NCBI RefSeq assembly: GCF_020907985.1
Contig: NZ_JAJJPA010000012.1
Location: 62,001 to 126,000, forward strand
Source of the DNA: Kitasatospora humi
GTDB taxonomy: Bacteria > Actinomycetota > Actinomycetes > Streptomycetales > Streptomycetaceae
Direction of reading: 5' to 3'
Length of the DNA stretch: 64,000 nucleotides
Positions 62,384 through 64,000 of the stretch are shown here, piece by piece. The notes beneath the pieces are model-generated. The model did no database searches and was not told the origin of the DNA. It worked only from the letters and a program-made list of their open reading frames with translations. Numbering within the stretch: the first letter of the stretch is position 1; every line of letters starts with the position of its first letter. Made by a program: the position numbers and the translations under genes.

Positions 62384-63850
62384 TCAGAGCGACCGGCCGC
62401 GCGGCCGGGTGTTGATCGCCACGGTCTTGCACCGCGTGTACTCGCGCAGCGCCTCCAGCCCCTTCTCCACTCCGATGCCGGAGCGCTTGTAGCCGCCGAA
62501 GGGCAGTTCCACTCCGCCGGCCGCACTGTAGTTGTTGACGAAGACCTGGCCCGCCCGCAGCTGCCCGGCCAGCCAGTGGGCGGTGGCGACGTCGGACGTC
62601 CAGACGCCGGCGGCGAGCCCGTAGCTGGTCCGGTTGGCGAGGTCGACGGCTTCGTCCAGCGAGCCGAAGGCCGACACGCACAGGACCGGGCCGAAGACCT
62701 CCTCGTTGAAGAGCCGGTGATCGGGTGCCACCCGGTCGAAGATCGTGGGTTCCACGTAGAACCCGTCGGTGTACTGCGCCCCCGCCGGCACCCCACCGCC
62801 GGTGGCGAGGACGCAGTCCCGCCGGCCCTGGGCCAGGTAGTCGAGCACCCGGGCATGCTGCTTCGCGGAGATCAGCGGCCCCATGTCGGGATCGGTGGTC
62901 CCCGCGCCGATCCGCAGCCCGCGGAACGCCTCCACCAGGGCCGCGACCAGCTCCTCGTGCACGGATTCGTGCACCAGCAGCCGGCTGCCCGCGGAGCAGT
63001 TCTGGCCGGCGTGCTCGGTGATCGACCGGACGATCAGCGGTACGGCGGCCTCGGCGTCGAAGTCCGGGAGGACGATGTGCGGCGACTTCCCGCCGAGCTC
63101 CAGGGTGACCGGGACGATGGTGCGCGCCGCGGCGGCCATCACCGCTTCACCGACCTCCCGGGATCCGGTGAAGGCCAGGCGGTCCACACCGGGGTGGCCG
63201 GTGAGCGCGGCCCCCGCCTCCTCCCCGTATCCCGGCACGACGTTCAACGCCCCGGGGGGCAGCCCGGCTTCGAGCGCGATCTCCGCCAGCCGGAGGGAGG
63301 TCAGGGGCGCGTCCTCGGCCGGTTTGAGCACCGAGCAGTTCCCGGCGGCCAGCGCGGGTGCGACGGTCCTGGCCGCGACCTGGAGCGGGTAGTTCCACGG
63401 GATGATGTGCCCGCACACCCCGTACGGCTCCCGCAGGGTGAAGGCGAGCAGGTCGGACTGGGAGAGAATCGTTTCTCCACCCAGCGCCTCGACCGCGCCG
63501 GCGTAGAAGTCGAAGTAGCGCGCCGCCACGTCGACGTCGGTCCGCGCCTGGCTGATCGGCTTGCCGGTGTCGCGGGTCTCCAGGGCGGCCAGTTCCGAGC
63601 GCGCCGCGCGCAGGCCCTGGGCGATCCGGCGGCAGACCAGCGACCGCTCGGCGGCCGTGGTGAAGCGCCAGGTCGTCTCGTACGCGTCCCTGGCCGCCGC
63701 CACCGCCTCGGCCACCTCCGCGGCACCGCAGCGCGGCACCCGGGCGAACGGCCGGCCGTCCGACGGGTCCAGGACCTCGATCCACTCCTCCGTGGCCACT
63801 TTCTTCGCCGCGATGACGGCCGGGTGGTCCACCGTGTTCAATGTGCTCAT
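62384..63850 (-). CDS. NAD(P)-dependent aldehyde dehydrogenase
   Basis: 488 residues, a standard ALDH. It has PYGVCGHIIPWNYPLQVAARTVAPALAAGNCSVLKPAE (cofactor site), FTGSREVGEAV, VTLELGGKSPHIVLPDFD (catalytic Glu), and HAGQNCSAGSRLLVHESV with the nucleophilic Cys. It ends with VFVNNYSAAGGVELPFGGYKRSGIGVEKGLEALREYT, as in betaine-aldehyde and aminoaldehyde dehydrogenases. It oxidises an aldehyde to a carboxylate; with Asd nearby, a semialdehyde-derived substrate is possible but unproven. ATG 63850 is preceded by an array of GAGGAGC repeats. Confidence 0.92.
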   Translation of the reverse strand: MSTLNTVDHPAVIAAKKVATEEWIEVLDPSDGRPFARVPRCGAAEVAEAVAAARDAYETTWRFTTAAERSLVCRRIAQGLRAARSELAALETRDTGKPISQARTDVDVAARYFDFYAGAVEALGGETILSQSDLLAFTLREPYGVCGHIIPWNYPLQVAARTVAPALAAGNCSVLKPAEDAPLTSLRLAEIALEAGLPPGALNVVPGYGEEAGAALTGHPGVDRLAFTGSREVGEAVMAAAARTIVPVTLELGGKSPHIVLPDFDAEAAVPLIVRSITEHAGQNCSAGSRLLVHESVHEELVAALVEAFRGLRIGAGTTDPDMGPLISAKQHARVLDYLAQGRRDCVLATGGGVPAGAQYTDGFYVEPTIFDRVAPDHRLFNEEVFGPVLCVSAFGSLDEAVDLANRTSYGLAAGVWTSDVATAHWLAGQLRAGQVFVNNYSAAGGVELPFGGYKRSGIGVEKGLEALREYTRCKTVAINTRPRGRSL

Positions 63851-63871
63851 GCCAGCGTCAAGCTCCTCGGG

Positions 63872-63956
63872 TCGTCGCGCTCTCCGGGCTGGAAGCTCCT
63901 CGGACTGGTCGCTCCTCGGAGTGGTAGCTCCTCGGACTGGTCGCTCCTCGGGCTGG
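63872..63956 (-). repeat. 16-bp tandem repeats containing GAGGAGC upstream of the aldehyde dehydrogenase
   Basis: GCTCCTCGG begins at 63895, 63911, 63927 and 63943, exactly 16 bases apart, and once more at 63872. On the gene strand each reads CCGAGGAGC, a Shine-Dalgarno-like sequence. The copy at 63872-63880 is the one nearest the ALDH start. Confidence 0.85.
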
Positions 63957-63974
63957 GGGTGCGGGGGCCGGCGG

Positions 63975-64000
63975 TCAGTCGGCCAGTGATTCCGCCAGGA
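63975..64000 (-). CDS. C-terminal end of a gene continuing past the right edge (uncertain)
   Basis: On the minus strand a frame reads LAESLAD and stops at TGA 63977-63975, about 120 bases upstream of the ALDH gene. It could be the tail of the next cluster gene. Only seven codons are visible, so nothing can be said of its function. Confidence 0.3.

Overview
The window is high-GC DNA with actinomycete gene style: GTG starts, 1 to 14 base stop/start overlaps, strong GC hairpin terminators. It carries a complete ethylmalonyl-CoA pathway block next to psd-pssA, a type II glutamine synthetase with a GlnR-type promoter, and an aerobic-type cobalamin locus. This points to Streptomyces or a close relative such as Kitasatospora. 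I cannot fix the species. No tRNA, rRNA, CRISPR or intact insertion sequence was seen.

Layout. 1-6027: exopolysaccharide genes on the minus strand (MurJ-like flippase cut by the window edge, O-antigen-ligase-like protein, polyprenyl glycosylphosphotransferase, GT4 glycosyltransferase), with an unusual 12-bp CGCAC array upstream. 6148-8407: two SRPBCC proteins around a HipA-like kinase. 8649-11535: a minimal lanthipeptide locus, a 55-residue precursor and a class IV-like LanL synthetase. 11691-17836: methyltransferase, HAD hydrolase, DUF6624 protein, secreted subtilisin, secreted amidase-like protein, amidohydrolase; the amidohydrolase pairs with a glutamine synthetase-like enzyme (17862-19340). 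20024-29379: ethylmalonyl-CoA pathway (two-domain 3-hydroxyacyl-CoA dehydrogenase, TetR regulator, ccr, meaA, mcl, mch, mcd). 29689-31255: psd-pssA. 31429-34286: a conserved hypothetical and an alpha/beta hydrolase. 34440-41245: cobalamin riboswitch followed by cobD, cobQ, a cobaltochelatase ChlI/D fusion, cobO and cobB. Then an SDR/MarR divergent pair, a CbiG-CobC fusion, a MOSC protein and glnII.

46432-63850 is the most interesting part. A divergent promoter region near 52.7-53.1 kb separates two operons. The minus operon encodes two ATP-grasp amino-acid/peptide ligases, an MFS exporter, an M20 peptidase and a SAM methyltransferase. The plus operon encodes an M29-like metallopeptidase, an 18-residue peptide MKKIKVQKNRNYLGTLLG with a near-perfect ribosome binding site, a second M29-like paralogue that has lost its metal ligands, a heme-oxygenase-like diiron oxidase, an unrecognised protein and a DUF2817/M14 carboxypeptidase. 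It is followed on the minus strand by a cluster-specific aspartate kinase and aspartate-semialdehyde dehydrogenase, a GlxA-type AraC regulator, a LuxR-type regulator and an aldehyde dehydrogenase. I read this as a candidate ribosomal peptide natural product system in which ATP-grasp ligases extend or cap a very short ribosomal peptide, perhaps with an aspartate-semialdehyde-derived residue. The precise architecture, with catalytic and pseudo-enzyme M29 paralogues flanking the peptide, is not one I recognise as described.

Most functional calls rest on motifs read directly from the translations; no database search was run.
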